Source: Setophaga petechia (lineage: Eukaryota; Chordata; Aves; Passeriformes; Parulidae). Taken from it: a DNA stretch of 64,000 bases. The translations under genes were made by a program, and so were the position numbers. Shown piece by piece: positions 44,801 to 57,221 of the stretch; within the stretch, counting starts at the first letter, position 1; each line of letters starts with the position of its first letter. The notes below the pieces were generated by a model. It was not told the DNA's origin. It worked only from the letters and a program-made list of their open reading frames with translations, and ran no database searches. The stretch is from positions 33,411,924 to 33,475,923 of the forward strand of contig JANCRA010000006.1 of assembly GCA_024362935.1 (NCBI GenBank), written 5' to 3'.

Positions 44801-47133
44801 AAGGAAACAAGGGTGTGGAGATGAACATGCATGGCTACGTCGATTTTTTGCTTCAAGGTTTCTTATTTCCAGATGCCTTTGTGACAAGAACAGAATCAAA
44901 GGAATAGATATTCCCTCTTGGCTGTGCGTTGTTTGCAATCTGTGCAGTCTCAAAGAGAAAGGCACAGCTGTGAAAAAGGAGATGTCTTAGATGGGCAGCA
45001 AATGAAAAGTGCAGTTTAGAAACAGCCCAGATAAAAAACCTGTCAGGCATGGTGTTTCTGGAAATCAGCACCTAGTCTTCCTGGCATGCATAGCAATGGC
45101 AAAGAGGGGAACAATCCAAGGGAAATCCACTTTAGGATGGTTCATCAGCACTTAAGAAACTTCAAAATATCAATCCCAAGTAAATGTGGAGGCCGTGAAC
45201 TTCGAGGCTGTTGAGATAGGAAGATACAGCTGATGCAGGTTTTGAATAATTTTGGAATAATTACCAAACTAGGTGTGCCAGGGAAGACTCATGCAGACAA
45301 GATGCACTCTCTTCTCATCCATTGGAGATGAGTAGAGAAATAGGAATAAATAAAAATTAACAGCTCTACATTCTGCCACTGACCAAAGTGGGTTTTTAAC
45401 CTCTCATGTTTGCTGTATGTAAATGCACATCCATGAGATAAGACCATGACCTCTCACCTGTCTAAATAATTCACAACATTGGGATTCCTATACCTCTCCA
45501 TGATCATGATTTCATTATAGGTTAGTTCCTTCCTCCTCAGTCCTTGAAGATTTATTTTTTTTATTGCCACCTAAAATGACATTGAAAATCAGTAACTTGA
45601 GAAGTTGGTGACACGAGACCACAATGCACATGGAGCGAGTGATTTTGCAATGACACAGCTGAGCTGTGCCAAACTGCCTTGTGATTAGGCACTGCAGTAA
45701 TTAGGAACTGACATTCCAACAGCCCATTTCTCTGCTCCCTTGGGAGCCAGTTACAGGACACGTGGGGCCACTGACATTTTGCCTTGGCCACTTGGTAACA
45801 GTGGTGTCTCATTTCTCGCCCACAAACCTCTGACCATAATCTCTGCTGCTTTGTTTGGGACTCAGAAGAAGTAATCCATGCCTTAATACTCTGTGGATAC
45901 ATCTTGGGCTATGGGCAGGGCTTAGGGCGTTCAGGGATGCCTTGCAGATCTCTCCCTACGTGCAGTTCCCAAGTGCAGCACTGCAGGTGGCTAAGGAACT
46001 ACCAGTAACTTTCAGATGGATTTGCTGGCAGCCAGAAAGGAGAACTCAGGACTCTGAAGCTGTAGCCCCAAAGAGCAGGGAGGTGCTCGAAGGCACCGCC
46101 TTTGTTTTAGCAATGGGGAGCGAGCGAGCGCGTCCTTCTCTGAAAGGAACTGCTGCCCTCCGTGCCTTCCTTCCGCCAGCTGAGGAGGACAAAGTCCCAG
46201 ATGTATTTTGCGGGCTGGCACCAGTCTGTGCTTCTTGTGCCTTTTCAGCACAGCTCTGCCCAAAGCTCCAGCCACAGCTCACACCAGAGGGGAAAGCCCT
46301 CGAGGGCAGCAGAGTCGGTGCTGTTGACATTTACCTCTCCTCCTGTGGCAATGTCAAGTGCTCTATAAACATCTCCAAAACTCCTAGAAACAAAACAGAA
46401 GCAGAGAAAGGAGAAGCGTTTAGATCTTGCAGTGAAAGCCAGCCCACACAGGAGATCTCTGCTGGAAGTGTCAAAACCTGCGGGATGCAGGAGGGCTCTG
46501 CCAGGATGCAGATGATGCATTTTCCTCTCAAGTGCATGGGCACTGGGCCTTTCCTGAAGCACTGGGGTTCAACTTCTAAAGGGAGTTTAGTCTTTCCTCT
46601 TGGGTTTCACTTTCTAAACAGTGTGGTTCCTATCCTGACCACAGAGTGTTTCCTTCTTCAAACCAGGGGAAAGAATTGTTCCTGGGAACTGTTATCTCGA
46701 GCTTTGATAGGGCGTACGTTGCTCTTTCAGGCAAGCAAGTTTCTTCTTTTTTCATTAGTGTGCCAGTATGATTTTGAGACATACAAAATATGCTAAAGAA
46801 ATTAACACAGATCTGTCCCACACTTGAGAGACAAGGAGACCTTCCAGGTGCTGTTCCTTGATGCAGGCAAGACCTCGGTAGCAAGGACTATCTCTGACAA
46901 TGCCTTCTGAGCCCACTCACAAATTCTGAGCAGCACTGAGAGAAGGGACAATCTATCCTTACTGTGTGAACATCTTTGCAGCTAGCCTGACTTCATGCTG
47001 GATAGACATTCCAGCAGAAAAACACCCGGCCCATGGCTGTGCAGGAGTAACTGCCGTTGGACTCACCCGCTGCCAATATATTTCAGATCCGTGTATTTCA
47101 TCAGGGGATTTTCATTGGGGTTCACCATTCTCC
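41815..47133 (-). pseudogene. PAK-like serine/threonine kinase, one in-frame stop
   Basis: Minus-strand exons, 5' to 3': 47066-47133, 46335-46383, 45458-45570, 44676-44793, 43883-43982, 43285-43481, 41815-41952. Joined phases agree and cover most of a protein kinase domain: Gly loop (YIGSGSFGDVYRA), VAIK lysine, hinge (LLVMEYMDGGTL), catalytic loop ([10 protein letters not shown]), ADFGLS, and [21 protein letters not shown]. The order and wording match p21-activated kinases. A TGA at 43411-43413 falls immediately before WMAPE, in the activation segment, so the protein would end without its C-lobe. No CRIB/p21-binding region and no final exon were found. As I recall, songbirds carry many PAK3-like copies, and this is probably one decayed or polymorphic member. 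Confidence 0.8.
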
Positions 47134-49542
47134 CTGAGGGAAACAAAATGCAGGATGCTGACTTTAAAGCAGAGATCCCAGCTTCCAGGAGATACAAAAG
47201 GTAGCCCCAGTGCCTGGAGCTCTGACTCCTTTGTGGTCAGCTGGGTAACAACAACCACAACCAGGCGCACAGCTGTGCAGCACAGGTGGCCAGCACAGAG
47301 ACTGATTTTGTACAGTCCTTTGAAGACTTCTCTTGACAGGAAACAAAGCACAGGGACGTGCGATCCCAGGAGAGGAGGACATCTTCCCCACCTTTCAGCA
47401 GTTTGCCAGAAGAATGCCTTCCCATTTGTAAACCAGAGCAGCTCAAGCTAGAACCGATCCCAACGGGGCTTTCAGCATCAGGAGCCTCACCTGTTTATGA
47501 GCAGGCTGAGCTCAAAGATGCCCCTCTCCCAGCTAAGGAAGGCTCCAGCCTCTGCATCCCCTCCAGCCCTCAGGGACAGGGCAGCTGGCACAACAAGGCT
47601 GGCAAAGCCCGAGCATGGGCACTGACAGGCACTGATGGGAAGAAGCCACAGCCGGCCTGAGCCCCGGACAAGCTGTTGCCCCCATTCAGGACACAACAGG
47701 ATGGGCTTTGAGATCAGCCACACCGAGGCACAGATCAGCGCCCTTTTTGTCCCAACAGGTGATGGTAGAAACAGAATCCACTGGGCTCTGGTCTCAGCCC
47801 CACCAGGTCTTATCTGAGAGCACAGCACTGGCAGCTGTTACAGGCAAGAAGGAGATTCATTGGCTTGTGCTGCAGAATCACAAAGGGCTTGATGTGTTCT
47901 CCTAGAGACTGATCTGAGCAGATCTTGGGCCAATGGGTAGGATTCTAACAGTCATGGGAAAGAGTGGGAATCGGGTATGGAAAAGTGCCATGGTTCTGAG
48001 GAATATACCATGGCTGGGCTGGAGCCTCTCTCCTGAGAAATGCCTGCAGTACAGTTTTATCTGATCACACCACTTGGATGTGTCTCTTGGACACATCTTG
48101 ATAAGCATAAAACTAGAAGATTAAACAAAGGTTGTTATCAAAGTATCTGTTTTTTCTTTGGGGGCACATGGAAAACACCTTGTGCTCTCTATTTCTCCTG
48201 TAACCTGATGTTCTTTCAGAGTAGTTCTTTTTGACAAAAAGATAGCATTCTCATGAAAATAAACTGCAGATATAGTAGTGGTAACAGTAACAGTCATAAA
48301 AATGACATCAGTAAGACGTGGGGTAGAAGGGCTCCTTCAGGATGGAGAAAAACACAACAAAAAACCCTCACCAAAAATAAACAACACAAAAACAATCCTG
48401 CTCCCCCCACCCTCCCAAAAAAAAATCCCCAACCAAAAAGACAAAACTCTGAAGCCAGTCCATTTCTGTGAAGCCTTTTTTGCTCTGATGACTGGTTGGA
48501 AGTCAGGAGTCTAAGGAGAATTTAGGAAGCTAAAAATTCTGTTCAGTTTGGCCACTAGCACACAGGACTTGCCTAGATCATTTGCTAGGTCACAGCCTTC
48601 TGCTGATCCAAGAACAATCCCAGCTTCAGCCTTCAGCAGAGAGGGAAGCTCAGGCAAACCCAAGCCAGTGCAAGGTGCCCTCAGAGGCAGCAGGAACACC
48701 CAGAGCTCTCTCGCTGCCTCGGAGCACAGCACTTCCTCTGGGGGGGCCTACGTGGCCCTGGGACTCCAAACTCAGAAGGAGCATTTGGTACAGCTCTACT
48801 GACACCCGCACACAACACACTGTCCCTCAGACAAGAAACACACCAGACATACCCAGCAGCTCCAGGTACTCCTCCTCCTCAATCTTCTGTTCCCAGAAGG
48901 TGAAGGAACCGCTTGAGCTTGAGTTCCCAGGGTTCACAGAAAGGCTTCCTCGAGATGATGCTGCTGCGGCAGCAGGTTCAGAGCCCATGCTGTGCTGGAC
49001 CTGGAGCATTTCTGGTGGGCACTGTTCCTGTGCCTCACTCCAAACTTGGGCTCCTTCATTGCCAGACATTTGCTGGAAGTCTTCGCAGGCTGCCCGGTGA
49101 GATGTCAGCACTCGCACCTCAAGTCAAACAGAACAAAGCAGTCAGACACTACAGCTTGTCCCTGTCAGCCAGGAGTCATCGACTGTGAGGAAAGGCAAAG
49201 AACAGATTGACAGGGCATACAACAGCTTCTTTCAATCCTCCATCTGGGTCACCAAGTTCCACTGTAAAAACACCTCAAGAAAAAAGGAGAGCAGGAACAG
49301 GCCAGCAGGAATCAATTTGGATGACTGCTGGCCAAAAGGCCCAAGGACTAGTTTCACTGTCCAGGGCAGCAGCTGCGATTCAGCACACCAGGAAATGTCC
49401 TTCAGAGTGACTGTGATACACACTACAGCAGGATGGCACTCAGAGGCATCACCCCACTCCCTGCTGCTCTGCACTGGAAAGGCAAGAAGGGCAGAAACCA
49501 CCAGTTTGGTGACTGCAGTGACTGCATCGCTCTTTCGCTCAC
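47134..49542. other. Intronic/5' region of the PAK-like gene, one possible exon
   Basis: A minus-strand segment from 48,853 (donor-like GTATGT) to about 49,100 encodes a Ser/Ala/Gly-rich stretch ending in FWEQKIEEEEYLELL and could be an N-terminal exon, though its acceptor is unclear. A-rich tracts lie at about 48,345-48,445. Otherwise nothing is recognisable. Confidence 0.3.
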
Positions 49543-50640
49543 TTCTACAGCCTGAGGGAGGCGATTAAGTTTCTCTCTGACAATTGAAATTTCTTCTTTC
49601 AGCCTCTTCTCCAATGCCTTGTTGCTAGCCTCAGAGTCCTGCAGCTCTGCCTGCACGTGTCCCTTGATACTCCACATATTTCATGAGTGGAGTGGCTGCC
49701 ACTCTTTCACTCACCTGGTTTTGTTGATTGCCCCTCTGCTGATGGAGATGCTCCTCTGGAATTCTTCCCACGTCTTCCTTGTTCTTTCTCTTCGCTGCCA
49801 TGACGTCGCTCTGAGCTTTGGGCAGCTCTGCTTGTGGCTCTGCCAAGATGTTCTGTGCACACAAATGCAGAGCAAGTGACTGAGAGCTGCCATCAGGCTC
49901 AGCTTTTCCCTCTTTTAGCCTCCAAATCACATTTATTCAGCCCCTTCTTTCCGCTTCCCTACCCAGCTCTGCTTCCACTGTAACTCTCCTGTGCTGGTGC
50001 TGATCTCTGCACATTGCAAGGCTCTGTCCTTTCAGTGCCTGTGGGACTCCTGGCCTCCTCAGTTCCAAGAGCTCTGGTTTATGCCCCTCTTCCTGCCCTT
50101 CTCTCTGTCACCTGGCCAGTCAGGCTTACCTGGCCATTCTCCTGTGGCTCTTCCACCTGCTGCCTGAGCTGCTCTTCCTGCTCTCGGGCAGGGAACAGCT
50201 CTCCCTGAGTCTGGCACGGCATCTCAGACAAGGCAGTGTGCTCCTGCTCTCTCTCTAGAAGCACCTGCACAGAAAGCAAGAGAAGATGGGTTTCAACTTC
50301 CCAGACGCCCTTTGTGGGCCAAGACTCAAAGGCTGCTGGGCTCACACGTTCCCAAAGCACTGTGCTGCTGCTCTGCTGGGTCGTTCTCTGCCCGAGGGGA
50401 GGCACAGATTCCAAAGTGACCCTGGCCCTACAGTCAGGGGCCATCTGGGACTGAAGCTCCAGCAGCCTCTCAGGCAGCTGACAGGGAAGGTGTGGCATTT
50501 CTCAAGGCTCTGCTGAGGGCCTCCCTCTGCTTCTGCCATGTCCTGTTTGTCTTTCAGTAGTGACTGGCTCCCCGCCCTGTCCCACAGCTCCATCCTGGCT
50601 CTGCAGGTGGCTTCCTGGGTGAGCTCACTCCTTGTGAGAG
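49543..50640 (-). CDS. Coiled-coil protein exons, rootletin/CEP250-like, partial
   Basis: Three well-bounded minus-strand exons of whole-codon length: 50130-50264 (135 nt), 49715-49852 (138 nt) and 49543-49662 (120 nt), all phase 0 with GT/AG ends. They encode Glu/Gln/Lys-rich helices (LLEREQEHTALSEM, REQEEQLRQQVEEPQE, KALEKRLKEEISIVREKLNR), strongly coiled-coil-like and reminiscent of centrosomal/rootlet linker proteins; the family is a guess. A further upstream piece (about 50,340-50,640, SELTQEATCRARMEL...QQSLEK) continues only after a frame change near 50,480, hinting at a pseudogene. It lies on the same strand and just upstream of the PAK-like exons, so both may belong to one transcription unit. 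Confidence 0.5.
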
Positions 50641-50649
50641 ACACTTCTG

Positions 50650-51243
50650 GAGTTCACGTTCTCTTCAGGCCTGCACCAGCATTCCTCCTTCCTGACATCT
50701 ACACTCTCCTTAGAAAAACGGGTCACTCAGGAGATAAGGATGCATGCAAAGATCTCTGATGGAAGTCAGAGAACCTCTATGGCCATCTCAGTATACGGAG
50801 GAGGACCAAGATGTTTCTCCTCCCTCTTTTGTCAACTGAGAATTCTGACCAGCAGCAACAGAGTTTCTCCTAAGGCCCCATTAATGAATGCACTTACACA
50901 GCCCTGGGGATGCCAGTGAAGGAAACCATGTGTCATGTAATGCGTGGCATCTATGACCAGAGTCACCAAACACCACCTAAACATGGAATTGTTCCACCTC
51001 TCCTAGAGAGGTGGAAGTTTAAAGAATTAACTGGAGACTTCAGGGCACAGGAGGCTGGAGGAGGAAAACAGCACTGAGGGGAAAAAACCACCATCTCTGG
51101 AGGGGGAAACATCTCTGCCTGCTCCAAATCAGTCGAGGAAACATGTCTCTAATCCTCTCCTGAAAGGGATGCTTTAGGTGACCTTTGCACCTCCAATGGC
51201 CTTGGACCAGAGCAACGAATGTTCAATTATGTAAAAGTTACAG

Positions 51244-51294
<51 letters not shown>

Positions 51295-52030
51295 CAGATC
51301 TTATTACTGAAATCTGCCTTTACTGTCCTCTCTGTTGCTACAGACATCAGAACTTGGTAGCCAGTGCCCCACTCAGCTACAATCCTGGGATTTCTCTCCT
51401 GTTGCTAAAAAAAGCACACTCTTGGGGAATCTGGAGCGTGTAGGTCCTTATGGAAAGGGATCAGACCCAGAGCATTGCACTGGGAACTGCACTCTTTGTG
51501 CATCTCTGCTCGGGCAAGTTCTTCTCTTGGACTTGACCACACTGATGGTGCTGAAGTGGCTGGAATCAGAAATGCAGCCCAGCCCCTCCCAGTTCCTGTG
51601 ATCTCTGAGGAACAGCTGGAATGCCAAGGCATTTGACTTTCTGCTCAATTCCCAAACACAACACACACTGATTGCCTGGGCTGCAGAAACTCACAGGCAT
51701 TGTTCAGCTCAAAATCATCTGTAAGGCCTTATGCGCTGGCCTAGAACCACATAAGCTCCTTCTGCATCAATGTCCCTGCACCAAATGATGAGTTCTCATG
51801 CAAAAATACTGCATTCCCAGAAGTGATACCTGGGAATAAAAACTTCAAGCAGAACCAGTCCCAGTGCTATATAAGGGCAGGAAATAATTGCAAAAAGAAC
51901 CTTAGTTGGGAGAAAAAGAAAAGGAATAAGCCTCCTCCTCCAAGTAAAGTAAAAAATAACAATAAAAAAAGGGAGGGAAAGTTAATGCCAAAAGTGGCTA
52001 AATATTTGAATGCACTGAGGAGATTCTCAA
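50650..52030. other. Non-coding stretch, no gene recognised
   Basis: Apart from the tetranucleotide repeat at 51,244-51,293, this stretch holds short ORFs without motifs and an A-rich segment at about 51,895-51,990 just before the tandem array. Confidence 0.45.
51244..51293 (+). repeat. (GATA)n microsatellite
   Basis: About twelve perfect AGAT units, ending with a variant GACA. The uninterrupted run suggests length variability. Confidence 0.95.
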
Positions 52031-53686
52031 GATCTCTCATGAGCCCCCCAATGTCCAGGCCAAAGCTCCCTCAGCACCTCCTCCCTGGCCTTGTGCTGCA
52101 CCCCCTTGCCCAGCTCCCCTGTCCTTCTGTGCACACGCTGCAGCCCCTCCATGACTTTCTGCTTCCCAGGGCCCACAGCTGCACACAGCACTCCAGCTGT
52201 GGCCGCAGCGCTGCCCAGCACAGGGCCATGCTCCCTGCCCTGCCCCTGCTGCCCCCTGCTGCTGGCACAGGCCACCGTGCCCTCAGCCTTCTTGGCCCTC
52301 TGGCCACACGCTGCCTCATCTTCAGCTGCTCAAGGCCGCCAGCCCTGCGTCCTTTTGGCCTACGCAGCTGCCCAGCCACAAAGGTGCCCATCTGACTTCA
52401 GATCCAGCAGGCACCAGTGCAAGATGGCCTTCCTCTTCCCAGCAACACAAGACAGCGGTCAAGGACTTGCAGATGCACCCCCACTGTGGGCTCCAAGGCA
52501 CTTGCCAAAGCTGCAGACTACAGTTCAAATAGATCAGCAGAAACTTGGCCCTTCTGCTGTTTGCAGCTTCTCCAAAGCTAAATGGCAGTTGAGCCAACAG
52601 TGACCCTACAAGTAAAGAACGACTCAAGAAATGTGCAGAACACCTCCACAAGCCAAAGACACCTTTCCAAAAGAAAAAACAAACCAACAAAGCCTTTTGT
52701 CCTCCAGCACTGCCACGTGCGCCCTTGGCCGTAACACCGCAGAAGCCCAGAGATGGAGCTTCCCTGAGCCAAGCAGGCAGACGCTCCGCCGGAGCCCCCA
52801 GCTCAGCGCTGCCCCAACATGACAGCTCAAAGGCCAATTTCTAGCTGTCACTGCCTGCAGGAAATGCCTACATCCTGCAGGACTCCAGCACTCAGCATCC
52901 TCGGCCAGACACAGCAAGCGCTGGCTGCTCAGAAACTTGCACCTCTGCCTTGCACTAAAGACAGCACCCCCCACAACGAGCACTTACTCTCTTAGAATGA
53001 AGAGCAGCCTGTGGTGTGACCACGGCTGGACAAAGGCGGTGGTCGTCTTCCTCGTTTTCCTCCTCTTGGGCTTCTTCTGCAATAGCAGAGAGAGCCAGGG
53101 GAAAAAGGGGTCTTGCTCTTCTCACCTGTGGCAAGAGAGAAACATAGGGACAGGCCGTTACCTAGCGCTTATAACCTCATTTCCACTCACATGCACAGCC
53201 ACATCGTCTAAGGAGAATTCATGAATTTTGTTAGCAATGTCATTCTAAGTCACTCCAACCAGATTGAAATGGGCACATTCAACCAAACAGCATAAGGCTG
53301 TGAATTAGATATTCCTCCCTAACTGCTATTTAGAAGCAAGGTTTTCTCTGCAAAAGGAAGCTTTTAGTTCTTGAAAGCTCTGAAATGGAAACCTACGAAA
53401 GAGCGACAAAGACTCGTTGCCATTGCTGCGGCAGAAATGGAAAAAGAGAAAGTGTTCAGAATCAGGATCAGTGCTGAAAAGCGCAGGAAAGGTTGTGCAG
53501 AAGCCTCCTTGCTTCCTGGAAAAACTGGAAAATGAACAGGCCTTCTCCTTCTTGGAAACCCACAAACCAAAAGACAGAAGTCTCACCTACTGCAGTGTCT
53601 AAACCCGTTGGATGCACTGTATTTGGCGGTGAAACAGCCCGTGTGCTGAGCATTGTCATGTAAGGATTGATGGAAGCCTACCTGGA
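52031..53686 (-). repeat. Array unit 0, oldest and divergent
   Basis: 1,656 bp, clearly homologous to the others but with many substitutions. Its exon-like segment is 52988-53125 (138 nt), with acceptor TTGCCACAG and donor GTAAGT. It encodes an acidic run (AEEAQEEENEEDDH) in one frame, shifted by one base in its first part relative to the later units. The CR1-like fragment is at about 52,066-52,390. Confidence 0.8.
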
Positions 53687-55447
53687 GGTCCCTCAAGAGC
53701 CCCCCATTGTCAAGGCGAAAGCTCCCTCAGCACCTCCTCCCTGGCCTTGTGCTGCACCCCCTTGCCCAGCTCCCCCATCCTTCTGTGCACAGGCTGCAGC
53801 CCCTCCATGACTTTCTGCTTCCCAGGGCCCACAGCTGCACACAGCACTCCAGCTGTGGCCGCAGCGCTGCCCAGCACAGGGCCACACTCCCTGCCCTGCT
53901 CCTGCGGCCCCCCTGCTGCTGACACAGGCCACCGTGCCCTCGGCCTTCTTGGCCCCCTGGCTACACGCTGCCTCATCTTCAGCTGCTCAAGGCCGCCAGC
54001 CCTGCGTCCTTTTGGCCCACGCAGCTGCCCAGCCACAAAGGTGCCCATCTGACTTCAGATCCAGCAGGCACCAGTGCAAGATGGCCTTCCTCTTCCCAGC
54101 AACACAAGACAGCGGTCAAGGACTTGCAGCTTCGCGCCCACTCCACGCACCAAGGCACTTGCCAAAGCTGCAGACTGCACCCAAAAATGCACCAACAGAA
54201 ACTGGCCGCTTCTGCTTTTGGCCTCACAAGAAGGCGTCCCAACCCCACACTTTGTTTCTTTGGCCGGAAAAGAACGGCCCCCAACAGCTGCATGGACCAC
54301 ACAGTCCTCCCTTTGCAGCTTATCAAAAGCCAAAAGACACCTGGCCCAAAAGAGACTGTAGAAGTCAAGAACTACTCAGGGAAAGCGCAGACCGCTTTCA
54401 CAAGCCAAACACACCTTTCCAGAAAGGGAAAACAAGCAAACCAAGGCCTGGCACCTCCAGCACTACCTCCTTTGCATTTGGCCATAGCATTGCAGAAGCC
54501 AAGAGATAGAGCTTCCCTGAGACAAGCAGCCACATGCTCTCCCACAGGCACCAGCCCTTTGCTGCCACAACATGACAGCTCAGAGGCCAAGTACTGTGGG
54601 CGCTGCCTGGAGGAAATCCCGAGCTCCTGGCAGGACCGCAGCCCCCAGCATCCTCAGCCAGCAACAGCAAAGTGCTGGCTGCTCCAAAACTTGCAGCTCT
54701 GCTTTGCACTAAAGACAGCACCACACACAACTGGCACTTACAAGTTCAGAATATCCAGGCTCTGGTGTGAGCACTGATGGAGGCTGGCGCTCATCCACCT
54801 CCCTTTGCTCCTCTGCGGCTTCTTCTCCAGGAGCAGCGGGAGCCCGGGGAGAGACGGCTCTTGGTTCTGTCATCTGTGGCAAGAAAGAAGCATGAGGGAC
54901 AGGCCATTTCCTATCATGTAGAACCTCATTTCTTTTCAGATCTACCGCCACATCTTCCAAGGAGAAATCATACATTTCACAGCGACAGAGGGGTTCTAAG
55001 TCACAGCCACCAGATTAAAATTAGCCAATTCAACAGAACTCTAGATGGATGTGACGTTGGTTCTCCTGCCTGGCCTCTATCAGCAAGCAAGGTTGTCTCG
55101 GCTAAACGGAGCTTTTAGAGCTTGAAAGAACTGAAATGGAAAACTAGAAAAGCGACAGCATTGCCTTTGCTACTGCTGCTGCAGGTGTGGAAAACTAAAA
55201 CTGGATCAGAATCCCACCCAGGGCTGGAAAAAGCAGGAAACATTGTGCAGAAGCATCCTTGCTTGCTGGAAAAACAGGAAAATGAACAGGCCTTCTCCTC
55301 CTAGCAAACCAAGGAGCCAACAAAGCACATGAAGTCAGCCACTCCAGTGTCTAAAGCCCTTGGATGCAGTGACGGGATGCAGTTTGGTGGAGAAAGAGCC
55401 CTTGTGCTCAGCACTGTCACGCAGGGATTGATGGAAGTTTGCCTGAA
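53687..55447 (-). repeat. Array unit 1
   Basis: 1,761 bp. CR1-like fragment at about 53,720-54,000. Exon-like segment 54742-54873 (132 nt), open, encoding MTEPRAVSPRAPAAPGEEAA followed by an acidic, Pro-containing end. Its upstream acceptor (TTGCCACAG) and downstream donor (CTT/GTAAGT) are intact. Confidence 0.85.
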
Positions 55448-57221
55448 GGTCCCTCAAGAGCCTCCCATTGTCCAGGCCAAAGCTCCCTCAGCACCTCCTC
55501 CCTGGCCTTGTGCTGCACCCCCTTGCCCAGCTCCCCCCTCCTTCTGTGCACAGGCTGCAGCCCCTCCATGACTTTCTGCTTCCCAGGGCCCACAGCTGCA
55601 CACAGCACTCCAGCTGTGGCCGCAGCGCTGCCCAGCACAGGGCCACGCTCCCTGCCCTGCTCCTGCTGCCCCCCTGCTGCTGACACAGGCCACCGTGCCC
55701 TCGGCCTTCTTGGCCCCCTGGCCACACACTGCCTCATCTTCAGCTGCTCCAGGCCGCCAGCCCTGCGTCCTTTTGGCCCACGCAGCTGCCCAGCCACAAA
55801 GGTGCCCATCTGACTTCAGATCCAGCAGGCACCAGTGCAAGATGGCCTTCCTCTTCCCAGCAACACAAGACAGCGGTCAAGGACTTGCAGCTTTGCCCCC
55901 ACTCCACGCACCAAGGCACTTGCCAAAGCTGCAGACTGCAGCCAAATATGAAACAACAGAAACTGGCCGCTTCTGCTTTTGGCCTCACAAGAAGGCGTCC
56001 CAACCCCACACTTTGTTTCTTTGGCCACGCAGGAAAAGAACGGCCCCCAACAGCTGCATGGGCCACACAGTCCTCCCTTTGCAGCTTATCAAAAGCCAAA
56101 AGACACCTGGCCCAAAAGAGACTGTAGAAGTCAAGAAATATTCAGGGAAAGTGCAGACTGCTTTAATGCTTTCACAAGCCAAACATACCTTTCCAGAAAG
56201 GGAAAACAAGCAAACCAAGGCCTGGCACCTCCAGCACTACCTCCTTTGCATTTGGCCATAGCATTGCAGAAGCCAAGAGATAGAGCTTCCCTGAGACAAG
56301 CAGCCACATGCTCTCCCACAGGCACCAGCCCTTTGCTGCCACAACTTGACGGCTCAGAGACCAAGTACTGTGGGCGCTGCCTGGAGGAAATCCCGAGCTC
56401 CTGACAGGACCGCAGCCCCCAGCATCCTCAGCCAGCAACAGCAATGTGCTGGCTGCTCCAAAACTTGCAGCTCTGCTTTGCAGTAAAGACAGCACCACAC
56501 ACAACTGGCACTTACAAGTTCAGAATATCCAGGCTCTGGTGTGAGCACTGATGGAGGCTGGCGCTCATCCACCTCCCTTTGCTCCTCTGCGGCTTCTTCT
56601 CCAGGAGCAGCGGGAGCCCGGGGAGAGACGGCTCTTGGATCTGTCATCTGTGGCAAGAAAGAAGCATGAGGGACAGGCCATTTCCTATCATGTAGAACCT
56701 CATTTCTTTTCAGATCTACCGCCACATCTTCCAAGGAGAAATCATACATTTCACAGCGACAGAGGGGTTCTAAGTCACAGCCACCAAATTAAAATTGGCC
56801 AATTCAACAGAACTCTAGATGGATATGACGTTGGTTCTCCTGCCTGGCCTCTATCAGCAAGCAAGGTTGTCTCGGCTAAACGGAGCTTTTAGAGCTTGAA
56901 AGAACTGAAATGGAAAACTAGAAAAGCGACAGCATTGCCTTTGCTACTGCTGCTGCAGGTGTGGAAAACTAAAACTGGATCAGAATCCCACCCAGGGCTG
57001 GAAAAAGCAGGAAACATTGTGCAGAAGCATCCTTGCTTGCTGGAAAAACAGGAAAATGAACAGGCCTTCTCCTCCTAGCAAACCAAGGAGCCAACAAAGC
57101 ACAAGAAGTCACCCACTCCAGTGTCTAAAGCCCTAGGATACAGTGACGGGATGCAGTTTGGTGGAGAGACAGCCCTTGTGCTGAGCACTGTCACGCAGGG
57201 ATTGATGGAAGTTTGCCTGAA
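55448..57221 (-). repeat. Array unit 2
   Basis: 1,774 bp. Exon-like segment 56516-56647 (132 nt), with Asp for Glu at its third residue. It carries an inserted CTTTAATG-type variant at about 56,160-56,168 that is otherwise found in unit 6. Confidence 0.85.

Noticed and set aside
47493..47530. Short possible PAK-like exon between splice-like sites
   Set aside because: Too short, with no match to a known kinase segment, and its phase cannot be tested.
56675..56749. KRAB-like peptide (SLEDVAVDL) upstream of the repeated exon
   Set aside because: Only a few residues recall the KRAB A-box. There is no clear acceptor and the rest does not fit.
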